Shown here: piece by piece, positions 63,237-64,000 of the stretch
Numbering within the stretch: the first letter of the stretch is position 1
Layout of the letters: each line of letters opens with the position of its first letter
Assembly (NCBI RefSeq): GCF_900143645.1
Contig: NZ_FRFD01000006.1
Coordinates: 1-64,000, forward strand
DNA from: Anaerocolumna xylanovorans DSM 12503
GTDB lineage: Bacteria; Bacillota; Clostridia; Lachnospirales; Lachnospiraceae
Reading direction: 5' to 3'
DNA: 64,000 nt
Position numbers and translations under genes: made by a program
Notes under the pieces: model-generated
What the model was told of the DNA's origin: nothing
The model's database searches: none
What the model saw: the letters and a program-made list of their open reading frames with translations, nothing else

Positions 63237-64000
63237 TCAGATAGTTTCTTCCTGTATATCTAACCCTTCCGTCTTCTTTGAATCATCAGGGCAGGAAGGC
63301 AGAGCGTTATGCTTTCGCATCACTGTGAGAGATAAGCAGAATCCGGTCAGTATAAATAAGAGCATAACAAACAGTGCGGATGTAAAGCCTGTTGCCGCTG
63401 CAGTTTCTGCTAAAATTCCTTTTTTCAAGGCATTTGCCTGGGAGGTAGACATAATGCTTAGAAACAGGGAAGAGCCTATTGCTGCTGCAATCTGCTGGAG
63501 AGTATTTAAGATTGCCACACCGTGAGGATAAGAGGTCTTTTGCAGGTTACTAAGGGCATTGGTCTGGGAGGGGGAGAGGGTGCTGCCAATTCCGATGCAG
63601 ACGGCAATATAAAGGAGGATAATCATAATGAGTGCAGTCCCAGCCGTTACTCTCGATAAAAAGAAAAGGGCTGTAAGAATAATGAAAAAACCTGCGGGTA
63701 TCAGATTTTTAGCTCCGATTTTATCATACAGCCGCCCGCTTAGAAGAGACATACCGCCATTTATCAAGGTTGCAGGGAGAATAGCAAGAGCGGATAGGAA
63801 AACAGTTGTTTTCAATGCTCCCTGCAGATACATGGGAAGCATGATATTCATAGTGAATACTGTCATCATGGATATCATGACAAGGACTGCCCCTATGGAA
63901 AAGGCGGAATTTTTAAAGGTACGGATTTCAAGCATGGGTTCTTTTAAGGTCAACTGACGCTTTCCAAACAGAAGAAGTGCCAGAATACCTGCAAGAAAGG
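63237..64000 (-). CDS. MFS drug exporter, DHA2 type (partial)
   Basis: The C-terminal 250 or so residues of a 14-TM major facilitator; the reading frame is open through the window edge at 64000, so the start is outside. It has at least six TM segments and the typical SGRLYDKIGAKNLIPAGF loop, and resembles EmrB/LmrB multidrug exporters. Transcription comes from outside the window. Substrate unknown. Confidence 0.88.
   Translation of the reverse strand, partial: FLAGILALLLFGKRQLTLKEPMLEIRTFKNSAFSIGAVLVMISMMTVFTMNIMLPMYLQGALKTTVFLSALAILPATLINGGMSLLSGRLYDKIGAKNLIPAGFFIILTALFFLSRVTAGTALIMIILLYIAVCIGIGSTLSPSQTNALSNLQKTSYPHGVAILNTLQQIAAAIGSSLFLSIMSTSQANALKKGILAETAAATGFTSALFVMLLFILTGFCLSLTVMRKHNALPSCPDDSKKTEGLDIQEETI

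Overview
The window looks like the chromosome of a low-GC, anaerobic, plant- or detritus-degrading Clostridia species, most likely Lachnospiraceae (Lachnoclostridium/Anaerocolumna-like). The reasons are the strong AGGAGG ribosome binding sites, large secreted mannanases, a chitinase with a TPTV linker, a YesMN-type two-component system, a T-box leader, and short palindromic repeats. This placement is inferred from gene content; no database search was possible.

Layout. 1-612: 3' end of a 23S rRNA gene, then tRNA-Asn and tRNA-Cys, with no 5S gene between. 591-2032: remnant of an integrated element in the 3' end of tRNA-Cys. It has 26-bp direct repeats at both ends, paired GGTGCAA sites, a scrap of a tyrosine integrase and one cargo ORF. 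2079-3418: a frameshifted glucose/sorbosone dehydrogenase-like gene. 3868-19865: a visibly AT-rich peptide island, the main discovery candidate. It holds two tiny Cys-rich precursor genes missed by ordinary ORF calling, four radical SAM/SPASM enzymes, a subtilase, two ABC systems and three regulatory modules. 20303-23862: a periplasmic-binding/PAS/GGDEF/EAL protein and a GyrI-like protein. 23942-42075: a mannan-utilisation locus (GH26, YesMN, giant GH5, sugar ABC importer, chemoreceptor-like protein, GH130). 42174-49374: Fe-alcohol dehydrogenase, a DUF438 fragment, SRAP protein, FeoAB and a GH18 chitinase. 49465-54649: an RNA-repair locus with two WYL regulators divergent from rtcB, a structured tRNA-like RNA and a slipin. 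54811-64000: S41 peptidase, DtxR-type repressor, a 3x80-bp palindromic tandem array, chemoreceptor, acyltransferase-like protein, T-box plus valyl-tRNA synthetase, and a partial MFS exporter.

How the genes may work together. In the peptide island, precursor 1 (3868-4011) and precursor 2 (19034-18879, minus) share a C-x6-C-x2-D-C core. Each is followed by its own terminator and lies near a 364-aa radical SAM enzyme of the same subfamily. The inferred pathway is ribosomal synthesis, radical SAM crosslinking, leader removal by the S8 protease, export by the ABC exporter, self-protection by the FtsX-type ABC pair, and control by a BceS-like kinase/OmpR pair and AgrC/AgrA-like proteins. In the mannan locus, YesMN probably senses mannan products. 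A shared element upstream of the GH5 gene and the binding-protein gene is a candidate YesN site. GH26 and GH5 cut the polymer outside the cell, the importer takes up oligosaccharides and GH130 phosphorolyses them inside. In the RNA-repair locus, WYL proteins probably control RtcB, a tRNA-like transcript and a slipin.
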